The notes under the pieces are model-generated. The model was given only the letters and a program-made list of their open reading frames with translations, was not told the DNA's origin and searched no databases. Shown piece by piece: positions 12,090 through 22,853 of a stretch of 64,000 nt of DNA. This DNA comes from Limnoperna fortunei (Eukaryota > Mollusca > Bivalvia > Mytilida > Modiolidae): contig OX104117.1 of assembly GCA_944474755.1 (NCBI GenBank), forward strand, positions 57,172,964-57,236,963. Reading direction: 5' to 3'. Position numbers and translations under genes: made by a program. How positions within the stretch are numbered: the stretch's first letter is position 1; each line of letters begins with the position of its first letter.

Positions 12090-12601
12090 CTAGAGGCTCC
12101 CAGGAGCCTGTATCGCCTGAACCTGAAACCAAACAACCCTTTTTTATCCAGCTTATCTTTGCTATAAGGAATTGCCCAACACGTCTGCAAAAGTCATTAA
12201 TTTTGACCTTTTAAGAGAAATAACTCCTAAAGGAGGAGCTTTTGATGCTTAGAGGGAGAAGGGAGGTTCACTTCAAATTTGCTGTACCACCACCCTGCTT
12301 TCTATTTTAAGCTAACGTAGCTATGTAGGTAGTCAGGTGTCATGACTTGCACAATTTTGGTATAGAATGTCCTAAAGATGATGTGTGCTATGTTTCAAAG
12401 CAGTCCTTTAATGGGTTAAAGAGAAGATTTTTTAAAATCAAGTAAAATTGATTAAAAAATGTTCAAGGAGAATAATTCCTAAACGGTTCATTAGACAACC
12501 TTGAACCTCAGTCATTTTTGTAGCCCTCATAGAGCAGAACAATTAAGAAATGCTAACTTTTTCTCTAGTTCTAATAATTTTCAAGGTTTTGAGGCAAAAA
12601 G
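12090..12601 (+). repeat. Hairpin-ended repeat, copy B (3'-truncated)
   Basis: Starts with the hairpin GGCTCCCAGGAGCC (12095-12108) and follows the copy at 49547 to about GAGGCAAAAAG, then breaks off. The middle lacks the CTGTTATACTTTTTT segment present in the other copies. The 3' hairpin is missing. Confidence 0.7.
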
Positions 12602-13579
12602 TTGCATATACATGTACAATCAGACGTGGTTGATCTTGATATCTTTCGACAGTGTGACCATTTTATTTATAAGTTTTCCATTTAAAATCAATCATTATTG
12701 ATAGTTGATGATAGTTATTGCCATTTTTAATACCGTCTTTTGGTGTGTATAATGCCCACATTTATTCTTCTGGAACATTTTTTTAAATCCACGTGCGCAT
12801 TATACATACGAATATGTACTTTACACTTTTTTTCAGATACAACCAGAGTTCCGGAACGTAACTTCGTTTACATCACCGTTCTGGCCAAGCATATTCAAGT
12901 TGTGTGTGCAACGTATTTTTGTATAATAAATGTGAATAACAATAATAATTTAACATTAAACTGATTAAAATTGGTAAAAAAAAGTGTTTTTGTTTCGTTC
13001 TTTATGCCTTTGTAATTTAGTGTTGTATGGACATTTTCCCCACTTCGGGATATGTTTTCAAGAAAATGTGTTCTGCAAAATAATGACAAATGAAATGGGA
13101 CGATTTTATTATTGGTATCAGCCATGTTTTTTGATAGTACATACTGTTAATTGTTTAATTTCCCATACACAACGAAAAATCCATGATTCATTCTTGATCG
13201 CCATTTTGGTATCAGTAACACGTTATTTTTTACTTTGCCGGGCTATTGATCAATAACAATACCACCCTCTAGAGACAATTGGTGTGATATATATTTTAAA
13301 ATCGTTCTACCTGTGTGATTTTTCTCAATGCATCTTGTCAATAATTAAGTATGTGTAAAAATGTTTAATGTCAACAGATACCTTTGTTTCGAGTATAAAC
13401 AATGAAAACAGTATTTAAGATTAATAAAAATTTTTAATAATTATCAAAACAATAACAATGCTGGTATTTCATTATCACTAATTACAGAAGTTCAATAAAC
13501 ACGATCGAACATAAAAAATAAAATACATTATTCAGCAGTATGTTGTTACAAAATTAAACAATATTTGTCAATTTTCTGA

Positions 13580-14239
13580 ATTGTTAACAAACTGCTCAAT
13601 AATTATGAAAAGAAAATTGAGGACAAGTTTGACATAGAAATTGCCAAAGTGAAAACTGAAATGCAAGAAAAGATTGATGCTCTATCACTGGAAAATGAAA
13701 CCATGAAGCAGCAATTAGAAACAGTAAAACAACAGACTTCTAAAGTAAGAATAGACTCCAATAGAGTGGAAAACATGACTAGAGATGCTTTAACAAGGAC
13801 AAATTACAACGAACAATACTCACGAAAAAACAACATCAAGGTTTTCAACATGAAATGGAAAGAAAAACAAAACTTGAGAGAAGACTATTGAGCTGGTTAA
13901 AAATGATTTGAACGTGGAGTTGAACCCAAGAGATGTTGTGGCTATTCATCGCCTTCCATCTAGTAAACCAGGAGATAAACCTGTTATTGTGAGACTTTTT
14001 AGTAGCGATGTAAAAAAGAAAGTTATGAGGGTAAAAAAGAACTTAAAAAATAGACTAGTGTTCATTGACGATATTACCAAACAAAATTATGAACTAATGA
14101 AGCGGCTTAGAGAATCTCATAGGTTTGAATCAGTGTGGTATTTTAATTCTAGTGTCTATGCACGAACAAATGAACATTTGCAATTGAAATTTGACCTTTA
14201 TGATGATATTGATCTAAGAATCAGACAAGGACATTAAGG
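13580..14239 (+). pseudogene. L1-like LINE ORF1 remnant
   Basis: The frame opens after a stop near 13577 and reads a coiled-coil heptad region (about 13590-13770, rich in K, E, L and Q), then NNIKVFNM. A 1-nt frameshift lies near 13870-13885, after which the frame continues as TIELVKNDLNVELNP, DVVAIHRLPSSKPGDKPVIV and ends at the stop 14237-14239. The coiled coil plus RRM-like plus C-terminal domain order is that of L1 ORF1p RNA-binding chaperones. There is no complete N-terminus, so the LINE is 5'-truncated at about this point. Confidence 0.7.
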
Positions 14240-15180
14240 TATTGTAAGACTTTTTTCTTTCTGTTGTTTATGTTATACAGGTATTAGTATACAGAGACAG
14301 TTGAAACAGAATATCAGAAATATGAAACATTTTTCCTTTACCAAAGATTCAAATTTAACCTTATTTTTATAGACATACATGTACTGAATATAGCTATATA
14401 TTATGCAATAGGAACTATACTATAGAAGAAAATATCAATACCTTTTTTTTTTTTAACTACAGTACAGATACATGTACTATACGCTTGTAAACACAAGATT
14501 ATGATTACCTAATTATGAGGTAAAAAAAAAACCTTATACATGTATCCAATTATTACAGGTGTATATAGGAAAGCAATGTTATTATCATGGATTATGTAGT
14601 CAACATATAGTGAATAGTATTCACGACTTTACATGTAAATATACACAATAGCCCTTGAGCCTGAGAGTATATATTTTTCCTTTTCTTTTTGAATGTGTTT
14701 TTTTTACCTACTACTACTACATGTAAAATCTTCACATCTACCAATTATTATGAGATTTCACAAAATTTTTGCAATGGACAAGCAAATATAGCTCATATTT
14801 TTTTTTTATTTCATTGTAAGATTTTCAGCAAATATTGTGTACTCACCACACCAAATAGCAACGCCAATTGAAATTTTTCTAGGAGTGATTGTTATGTTTA
14901 GTAAATACACATGATTTAGTGTAAATACTTGTTAACTGTAAAAACTGCTAAACTATATGTATTTTAGGATGTTGATCATTCTTGATCCTTATTTCACATG
15001 CCATTTCTTTTTTCTGTCTCTACACTCAACTTTTTTTTCTGTTTTATATTGGTATTATCTGGTGAACTAGTACTGCGCTTGATTGTTTTGGAATGGTGGT
15101 TGTCCTGTTTTAACATTTTTCACATGAATGTTATGATACTGAAATTATTGTGCATGGGCACTTCAAATATTATTACATAA
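14240..15180 (+). other. Long inter-ORF spacer of the LINE
   Basis: About 940 bp of AT-rich sequence between the two LINE frames, with several T runs and repeated ACATGTAC/ATGTA motifs. No coding signal was seen. This is long for an L1-type spacer and may include later insertions. Confidence 0.4.
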
Positions 15181-16575
15181 ATGACTAATTTAAAAATTTT
15201 GTCAGTTAATTGTCAAGGATTGAGAGATCAGAGTAAATGCAGAGATGTTTTTAACTATATAAAATCAAAGCAATGTAATATTTACTGTCTTCAGGATACC
15301 CATTTTACTAATGACATTGACAAATCTATTTGATCATTGTGGGGTTATGATTGTTATTTTAGTTCTTTTAGATCAAACTTGAGGGGTATCTGTGTTCTAT
15401 TTAATAACAACTTGGAATTTAAAATATCAAAGGAAAAATGTGATGCAAGAGGGAACTTTCTTGCTCTCGACCTGCATACTAATAATCTTCAGTTAACATT
15501 AGTTACAATATATGGACCAAATACTGACAATCCAAACTTTTATACTGATATAATGTCAGTCATTGATGACTTTGGAAATGAAAAATTTGTAATTTGTGGT
15601 GATTTTAACCTCGTACTAAAACCAGATATTGACTGTTATAACTATTTACATGTAAACAATAAAAGAGCAAGGGAAAACCTCCTTGAAATTATTGAAGAAC
15701 GAAATCTTATGGATCCTTATAGAGAATTAAACCCAGATTCCAGACGTTATACATGGAGAAAGAAAACACCTTTTAAACAGGCAAGGTTAGACTTTTTTCT
15801 GATTACAGACAGTATGCTTAATAACTTGACCAATTGTACAATTGACCCCAGTTATCGTTCCGATCACTCTATGATAACCCTTTTTCTAGAATTTAACCAG
15901 TTTACAAAAGGCAAAGGCCTGTGGAAATTCAACAAATCTTTGTTATATAAGAAGGAATACATCGATATTGTTAAAAAGAAAATATTTGAAGTAAAACCCG
16001 GCACAATTATTAATGTCCAACTTTTTCTAGAAACGCTGCTAATAGAAATAAGAGGTAAAACTATTTCTTTTTCTAGTTTTTTGAAGAAACAAAAACAAAG
16101 AAAAATTGATAATCTTGTGAATGAAATATTCCAGCTTGAAACTTCTGTTAATGAAGAAAATTTAGACACTTTGGAATGTAAAAAACTAGAATTAGAAAAT
16201 TTGAGAAAGGACATATTAAAAGGTAATTTAGTTAGATCACGAGCACAATGGATCGAAGAGGGAGAAAAACCTACAAAATACTTTTGCAGATTAGAATCTA
16301 GAAATTATACTAATAAAATTATACAAAAAATTGAAAAGGAAAACGGAAATATAATCACAGATCAAAAAGATATTTTAAATGAGATACAGAATTATTATGA
16401 AAACTTATACAAAAATAATGACATAGAGGGTGGGTGTAAACTAGAAGATATTGTTGAAGGCTTAGGTGGGATGGATGTCAGAAAATTAAATATACAGGAA
16501 AAAAACAGTATGGAAGGTTTAATTACAATTCCAGAGGCTGGTGAAATCTTAAAAAAAATGAAAAACAATAACTCT
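15181..16575 (+). pseudogene. L1-like LINE ORF2 remnant: endonuclease, RT lost
   Basis: Starts at ATG 15181 with ILSVNCQGLRD. A stop TGA at 15331-15333 interrupts, then the frame stays open to 16626. APE-type endonuclease motifs are present: LQDTHF (Asp where Glu is usual), TIYGPNT, VICGDFNLVL, RLDFFLITDS and YRSDHSMI. The spacer reaches ILKKMKNNNS, the point where L1 RT domain 0 normally begins, and then the sequence changes to unrelated AT-rich DNA. The reverse transcriptase core and 3' end are absent. Loss of the 3' part is unusual, because LINEs normally truncate at the 5' end. Confidence 0.75.
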
Positions 16576-17156
16576 TTTATTTTATTTATTAAGATGTTAT
16601 CACATTTGGTAGCTTTTGTTCAATAATATTTTATTCCTTTCCGTATAGATGTTACCAGAAATGGTCTCATTTTATAGTTACACGACGAACTTCCTGTTGA
16701 CAAATTGACAGTAAAGTTCGTGCCTGTTATACATACGAACTAGACTTTTTTCAAGATTCTTAAAGCAGAAAAGGGGGTGCGCATTATACACAAATGCCCA
16801 TTATACACACCAAAAGACTGTAACCGGCTGTGCGTTGCCTATTACTTGCTTCATTCCCATATAGCCAAAGTTTTAAAATTTTATGTACTACAGGTAAAAA
16901 ATAAAAGTTGGCTAGATGGGATCAAAGGCAACAAAAGAAAATTTAATTAGGGCTTAACATGTGTGTCACCTGAAACTTGGGTCAGTAAATTTTGTCCTGG
17001 TATTGGATGGTTTGTATTTTGTTGAGTTTTAATTGTTTATTTTCATCATTATTCTTGTTTGTGTTGCATTTTAAAAACCGTCTCTTTTATCCAAAGCATT
17101 TTTAAAGGAACTAGTTTTATACAATTATTTTATTTCATGTATTTCATGAACCATTA

Positions 17157-17215
17157 CAGTGGCGGATCCGGGAAAGGGGGGCGTAGGCCCCTTACGCCCC
17201 CCTGGATCCTTTCAA
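17157..17215 (+). mobile_element. hAT-like terminus fragment
   Basis: Begins CAGTGGCGGATCCGGG, the kind of end seen on many hAT elements, followed by a GC-rich palindromic run (GGGGGGCGTAGGCCCC) and GGATCC. Only this terminus is visible; the hairpin-ended repeat starts shortly after it. Confidence 0.35.
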
Positions 17216-17232
17216 AAAAAAGGGAAAGGAAA

Positions 17233-18346
17233 CCAGAGGCTCTTAAGAGCCTGTATCGCTCACCTGATTTTATAGGCAATGAAGATGGCATTTCCCTGAT
17301 GTTAAACTAAGTCCTGTAATTTTCAATATACTTTAAATAGGACCATCCAAACAATATTACTAGAAAGCTTTGTTTCATTGGTTAACCGGTTGTATAGAGA
17401 AGATTTTTTTTATTTGCCCATAGGGTCCTATGTTAAACTAAGTCCTGCGCCGTGGTGGCCATTTTGAATTTCCAATTGCCATAAAAAACATAAACTTTAT
17501 AAAGGACCATCCAAACAATATTGCTAGTAAGTTTTTGTTTCCATTGATTAACCTGTTTCAGAGAAGAAGCCTTTAAAAACTTTTTCCCATAGGGTCCTAT
17601 GTTAAACTAAGTCCTGCGGTAGCGGCCATTTTGAATTTCCAATTGCCATAAAAAACATAAACTTTATAGAGGACCATCCAAACAATATTGCTAGTAAGTT
17701 TTTGTTTCCATTGATTAACCGGTTTCAGAGAAGCAGCCTTTCAAACTTTTTCCCATAGGGTCCTATGTTAAATTAAGTCCTGCGGTGGCAGCCATTTTGA
17801 ATTTCCAATTGCCATAAAAAACACAAACTTTATAGAGGACCATCCAAACAATATTGCTAGTAAGTTTTTGTTTCCATTGATTAACCGGTTTCAGAGAAGA
17901 AGCCTTTTAAAACTTTTTCCCATAGGGTTCTATGTTTAACTAAGTCCTGCTGTGGCGGCCATTTTGAATTTCCAATTCCCATCAAAAACACAAACTTTAT
18001 AGAGGACCATCCAAACAATATTGCTGGTAAGTTTTGTTTTGATTGGTTAAACGGTTTCAGAGAAGAAGCCCTTTTTAACTTTTTTCCCATAGGGTCCTAT
18101 GTTAAACTAAGTCTTGAGGTGGCGGCCATATTGGTTTACCAATCAAAATAAAAAACACAAACTTTGTAAAGGTCCATCTAATGAACATTATGGCCAAGTT
18201 TGGTTTCAATTGGCCAAGTGGTTTCAGAGAAGAAGATTAAAATGTAAAAAGTTTACAGACGCCGACGACGACGACGCTGACGACGATGCCGACGGACGCA
18301 AAGTGATAACAATAGCTCACATGACCCTTTGGGTCAGGTGAGCTAA
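17233..18346 (+). repeat. Hairpin-ended repeat, copy C
   Basis: The 5' hairpin is GGCTCTTAAGAGCC (17238-17251), a paired change compared with copy A. The core holds about five units of roughly 168 bp, marked by CCTATGTTAAACTAAGTCCT and CCATCCAAACAATATTGCTA. The 3' end has GACGACGACGACGC, then AGCTCACATGACCC, loop TTT, GGGTCAGGTGAGCT (18314-18344) and CTAA. Confidence 0.8.
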
Positions 18347-18369
18347 AAAAAGAGAACAGGGAGGGTAAA

Positions 18370-18780
18370 AACCACCGCTGAAGGCAAAAATGTAATCCGC
18401 TGCATCTGTATACTGAAGTATGTCAATGTCACCCTGTTGAAGTCTCTGCTTCAGACAATCAAGTCTTGAGTCAATGGTGCAATACTTCAGTTTCCTTATC
18501 TTTCGTTTACCACCTGTAGAGTACTGAATGAGTTAAATTTCGTTGGCCTTGTGGAGGTGGTTGTTAAGTTTGTGGTGCCACCCTTTGAAGTGGTTGGTAG
18601 TACGTGGTCCTACTGTTGTATTGTGATCCCATCTGTCTGGTGTTGTCTCTACCCAGTTAGTGGTAATGTAGTGATTAAAACTGGTGATCTTATAAAGATC
18701 ATCCGTCTGGAAGTCATCCAAGCATGTAAACCATACATCTACCAATATAAGCAGATGCTCGATCTTCTGACATGCTGATG
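18370..18780 (-). pseudogene. MULE-type transposase C-terminal fragment
   Basis: Minus-strand coding remnant. It reads DRWDHNTTVGPRTTNH then FKGWHHKLNNHLHKAN, matching the TNN-x-EGWH-x-x-N signature that ends many MULE-derived transposase proteins. After an in-frame TAA near 18535 the same frame goes on with KLKYCTIDSRLDCLKQRL and a DAADYI end, also typical of that family. Only this tail is recognisable; the catalytic DDE region is not found. It lies between hairpin-ended repeat copy C and the dispersed repeat at 19219. Confidence 0.6.
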
Positions 18781-19218
18781 CAGTAATGGGTTGTGTGTAT
18801 TCTTCTGTCGGACCAAGTTTTTGTACTTTCTATCTGAATTTGATGGTGGGTGGTTGTGGTCTCTAGGGGAATGCAAGTAACCAGATTGTTTCTTGTGTTT
18901 GCAGTTCCAGGATGATTATTCAATTCAACTCTTGCTTTTGCATTAGCCACTTTTGTTTGACAATTATAAATTTCAGTCAGTCAGGTATTTATATATGCTT
19001 CATTGGCTTGTATGAGTTGAACTTTAGCTCATTGTCAAATTATTTTGAGTATCATTTATTTCATAACTATCATTTATTTATTCAATTATTTTGCTAAATG
19101 AGTGAGAACTACAATTATTTTGAGTATCATTTATTTCATAACTATCATTTATTTATTTAATAATTTTGTTTGATGAAAACTATTTTGATTTCTTAACTAT
19201 TTATTTAAAAATTAAAAA

Positions 19219-19418
19219 CATGATGAAAGTTTCCACAATTACATGGGAGAAGAAAAAAAAAGAGCAGCACGGCCTCATTATAAAAATTAGAAAAATGGAC
19301 CGAGAAGCAAAAATTTTTTTTTAAAGAAAAAACAAGGAAAAAAAAAAGACTCCTCCCTGCCTCATCAAAAAATTTGAAAAGTGGCCTGAGCAGCTAATGA
19401 TTTTTTTACATGGCCTAA
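19219..19418 (+). repeat. Dispersed repeat, pair with 8148
   Basis: Second copy of the repeat at 8148-8340, in the same orientation, about 85-90% alike by eye. A-rich and non-coding. Confidence 0.65.
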
Positions 19419-19822
19419 GTGATATAAAAATTGTTATAATGTACTTATAAAACATGTGTGGACTGTGAGCTAATGATCATAAGTGCATGATAACCGCTGT
19501 CAAAATTTTTTTGCATGTATGTCAACAAAGTGTAAAAATCTAACTATTCGGTAAACAGGAAGTATATGACCAAGGGCATAAAATCACTCTACACCATATG
19601 GTACTATAGGATAAAGCACTATGCAAAATATGAGGCTTCTGTATGCTATAGTTGCTTAGAATTAACTGCCACAGAAATATTTCTTACGCACTGACTAAAG
19701 AACGGATGGAGATGAGTAAAACAGTATTCCCCATCTTCTTCAAAGCAAAGGTATAAAAACTACATGTATATAAATTAAAGATGCCTTTAAATAGGTTTAT
19801 AAATGTGTAAACTTGTATTTTT

Positions 19823-19986
19823 CACTTACATAACATTACTCACTACAAAAGTCCATTTAATCCTATAATATTTTTTTGATTTTTGGATACTTAATATGTA
19901 AACTCACTTACATAACATTACTCACTACAAAAGTCCATTTAATCCTATAATATTTTTTAATTTTTGGATACTTAAAATGTAAACTC
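19823..19986 (-). repeat. 81-82 bp tandem duplication next to a splice donor
   Basis: Two copies of an 81-82 bp intron segment (CACTTACATAACATTACTCA to TATGTAAACT), directly downstream of module 7 on the minus strand. The related intron beside module 5 has one copy. The duplication reproduces the GTGAGT donor hexamer at 19902-19907. Confidence 0.8.
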
Positions 19987-19988
19987 AC

Positions 19989-20159
19989 TTAAAGTGCAGT
20001 TATCAGCATGTGTAGATCCTGTATTAACAGTGGTGTAATTAGTATTACTACAGTTAATGCAGTGACCAAACCTCATGGTCATATCACCATTACTCCATGT
20101 TCCTTGGGGGCATGCTGTACATAAGTTGCCATCATTTTGCTGTCCGGCTAAACATATTG
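19989..20159 (-). CDS. Cys-rich module exon 7, near-identical to module 5
   Basis: A 171-bp exon with acceptor ACAG behind a long T run (minus-strand view) and donor GTGAGTTT, phase 1-1. Its translation is identical to that of the exon at 46753-46923 over all 56 full codons. Directly downstream of its donor an 81-82 bp intron segment is present twice (19823-19986), so a second copy of the donor context lies about 81 bp further into the intron. Using that decoy would extend the exon by 81 nt, a multiple of three, starting with an early in-frame stop (TAA read-through of the junction depends on frame), so I take the proximal donor as real. Confidence 0.86.
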
Positions 20160-20894
20160 CTGTAAAAAAAAAAAAAAAAAAAAGACATTTACAATAAATT
20201 TTTACATTCCTGTTATTCTAGCATTAATAAATAATCATAGCTGACAGTCTACACATGATCTTTATGATAATACCCATACTTTCTGCAATTACAGTTTCAA
20301 AATAAAAATCAGTTAGTTTTCTGAAACAATTTTAATGTTGAGTCCATTAAGATTTCAAAGCAGTGCTAGATTTTTTAATTTATCTTTCCTTCCATTTGCA
20401 ATGAACAAGAAATTCATTAATTTTTCTTAAACCTTGTCAACTTTTTTCAAGAATTTGGAACTAACACACCAATTAACTTTTATCAATTTCAAGATTTGGT
20501 TACTGTCCAGTAATGCTATCTCTTACGCTGCACCTCATGTGAAACATATATCATATTTTATGGCACCAACCCCTTGCATTCTTATAAACATATATAGTAT
20601 AGTAAGACTCATCAATCACTCATCTATCATTGGGTCCATAGTTCACATGTTTTGTTAGTTTTTTTGTAATAAATTAAATACAGGTACATTATTTTTGTTA
20701 TTTTAATCATTTTATGTGAAATAATTTACAAATTCATTTTAAAAGGATTACTCAGGAAATTTATTTTATCAGGAATTTTACTTGCATTTTGAGATCTCGC
20801 TAATTAATTAATAAAGTTAATTGTCACACATGTACATTTAGCACTTAAGTTTTATTGATTAAGTTGTTCTGACAAAGTTAAATTAATTTAATTA

Positions 20895-20975
20895 AGAAAT
20901 AATTCATGGAGGCTGTGGTTAATCATTGTTTTACCACCGAGCGATGATAAATCACAGCCTCTGTGAATTATTTCT
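20895..20975. repeat. Imperfect palindrome, ~32-bp arms
   Basis: AGAAATAATTCA, then AGGCTGTG and AATCAT on the left are inverted on the right as ATGATAAATCACAGCCT and TGAATTATTTCT. Nearby, GGCTGTTCCA (about 21049) and TTGGAACAGCC (about 21167) form a second inverted pair. Possibly termini of an unrecognised element. Confidence 0.5.
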
Positions 20976-22457
20976 ATTCTAATAAGACAGTTGGAGTACA
21001 TTTATAATATTTTCGTACCTATAGAAAACATCATTTCCACCATAAACTGGCTGTTCCATCAATGTAACACACAATATATTGCAACGGATAATTATAGCAC
21101 GTGACGCTATTTATAAGATTTTACGTCATATGCAAAAGCTTTCCTGTGGGAGTTACAGTTTTGTAATTGGAACAGCCATTTAAAACACGCCCTTCTCAGC
21201 GCGTGTTGCTCATAGATAAATCATTTTTTTACCTCAGTTCAAGTCTCAAAGCCTTTAAAGCACGTCATATTAGAATTTGGCATTTAAAATCAAATCCTCA
21301 ATAAACCTCTCGAGTCATTTCATTTGTCAGTTGTTAGTATTAGGAGAGTAGTAGAAGAGTACCGCTAGTAGAAAACAGTATCAATAGTTAGCCTCATACA
21401 CAAGACTGTTAGTGAAACAGAGGTGTCAACGGTCGAACCAAGAAACAGGATAACATTGCAACTGGATGGACAACTGGTTTAAATGGTATATGGTTACAAA
21501 GGACTTGCCGTAAGTCTACCAGTACCACACCTGACTTGACTCATCTGAACAGGCAATACCGGACAAGTGATGGCTCAACTCAACTCAGCAACTGCAGTAT
21601 TCAGAGCGACATTTGAATTCATTTTATAAACAATGACAATTAAATTGCTTACATTTTGCACTTTTTCATATTTGGACTTCTTTTATTCTGTCAATTTATT
21701 CTTTGTTAAATTAAATTGTCACAAATTATTGGTGCTGAGATATAGCTGTGCTTTGCCATATATAAGTCTAAGTTCTAGACTGACCCCCAGTTTGCTGAGG
21801 GTTAATGCATGCAGATCTAATTCCCTATGGCTTTTTATGGCATGCAACTTGGCTCTCAGTGACACATCCATTACATCATCTTGAATAAAAGTATAATTTT
21901 TCCATTTGAAACATTTATTAACAATAAAACAATGCATCAGTAATAATCTTGAATGCATTAAAGCCATTTGTATATTAGGATATCGGGTATGTGAAGTTGA
22001 ACCTAGTTATGTTAATTTGACACTGTAAAACAGATATTTCAAACTAATAGTGTTACACCGAGTATAACTAGATATAAAAATTGGCACCCTATTTTCCCTG
22101 CCCGCCCACCCATCCGCCAGACCACCATACTATAACCCAGGTTTGCACTTCCTGCAACCCAGCCAAAAATTGAAATACATATTGATGTAATATTTATAAC
22201 ATTATAAATTTTGCTAACCATCTTCATGTTGTCATGGGAAAGTTAGAGGTTTATACCATACAATGACTGTACTCAGTCTTATTTTAACTTGGATAAACAT
22301 GATAAAGGAAACTCGATGTATTTAGGAAAAAGACCAAACTAAATGGTTCAAATTAAAAGAAAAGCAAATTTGGAAATGCACTATGTATTGAACAAAAACT
22401 ATTTATTGTACATTTGTCTATACTCTTGGTACTAGTAATTTAATAACATTAACTCAC

Positions 22458-22489
<32 letters not shown>

Positions 22490-22569
22490 TAATAATAATA
22501 ATAATAATAATCGATAAAAATCATTGTTAAATTTTTGCTTATTTTCATGATTAAGCATGTACAGGTAGA
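20976..22569 (-). other. Intron stretch without recognised features
   Basis: Between the 20.9-kb palindrome and the SINE. Less AT-rich around 21300-21620, with no repeat partner in the window. Opposed short frames at 21633-21967 lack motifs. It may hold part of an unrecognised element. Confidence 0.4.
22458..22512 (+). repeat. (AAT)n microsatellite
   Basis: About 18 AAT units with one AAC interruption in the middle. Confidence 0.95.
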
Positions 22570-22582
22570 CACTTCATCAATG

Positions 22583-22840
22583 TTTGTTTGTTTGAATGGT
22601 GTTTTAATGCCACTTTCAGCAATTTTTCAGCTATATCATGGCGTCCAGTTTTTATTGGGGGAGGAAGTCGTAGTACCCGGAGAAACCCCCATCCTGCAGT
22701 AGGAAAACTGGCAATCCGTACCAAATAAGATTGGAATTGAGTACACCCTGCCTGCAGCGAGAATCGAACCTGCAATCTCAGTGTTCACAGACCATGTGAT
22801 TAGTAGTAGACACCTTAAACACTCCGCCACCAAGGCCCTC
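22583..22840 (-). mobile_element. tRNA-derived SINE with 13-bp TSD
   Basis: A 258-bp minus-strand SINE flanked by the direct repeat CACTTCATCAATG (22570-22582 and 22841-22853). Its tRNA-like head has an A box (TGGCGGAGTGTTTAAGG, 22813-22829) and a B box (GGTTCGATTC, 22761-22770). The body has CTGGACGCCATGATATAGC and the 3' tail is CAAA repeats. The long duplication and tail show insertion by target-primed reverse transcription. Confidence 0.88.
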
Positions 22841-22853
22841 CACTTCATCAATG

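Larger units (their letters stand above)
12733..16820. mobile_element. TA-flanked TIR element hosting an L1-like LINE
   Basis: The ends are inverted: CCGTCTTTTGGTGTGTATAA at 12733, and the complement of the right end reads CAGTCTTTTGGTGTGTATAA from 16820. Both ends are flanked by TA (12731-12732 and 16821-16822), the Tc1/mariner/pogo-type target duplication. Subterminal motifs GTGCGCATTATACA and ATACATACGAA recur on both sides. No transposase is seen; the middle (about 13580-16575) is occupied by a LINE fragment, so the DNA element is non-autonomous or gutted. Confidence 0.7.

Noticed and set aside
15864..16214. 116-codon minus-strand frame
   Set aside because: Antisense shadow of the LINE endonuclease frame.
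17881..18090. Minus-strand frame repeated at 59173-60405 (for example GKKLKRASSLKP)
   Set aside because: Generated by the 167-bp tandem unit of the hairpin-ended repeat; recurs only because the DNA repeats.
22761..22829. tRNA gene
   Set aside because: A and B boxes belong to a SINE with a long non-tRNA body, CAAA tail and 13-bp target duplication; no full cloverleaf.
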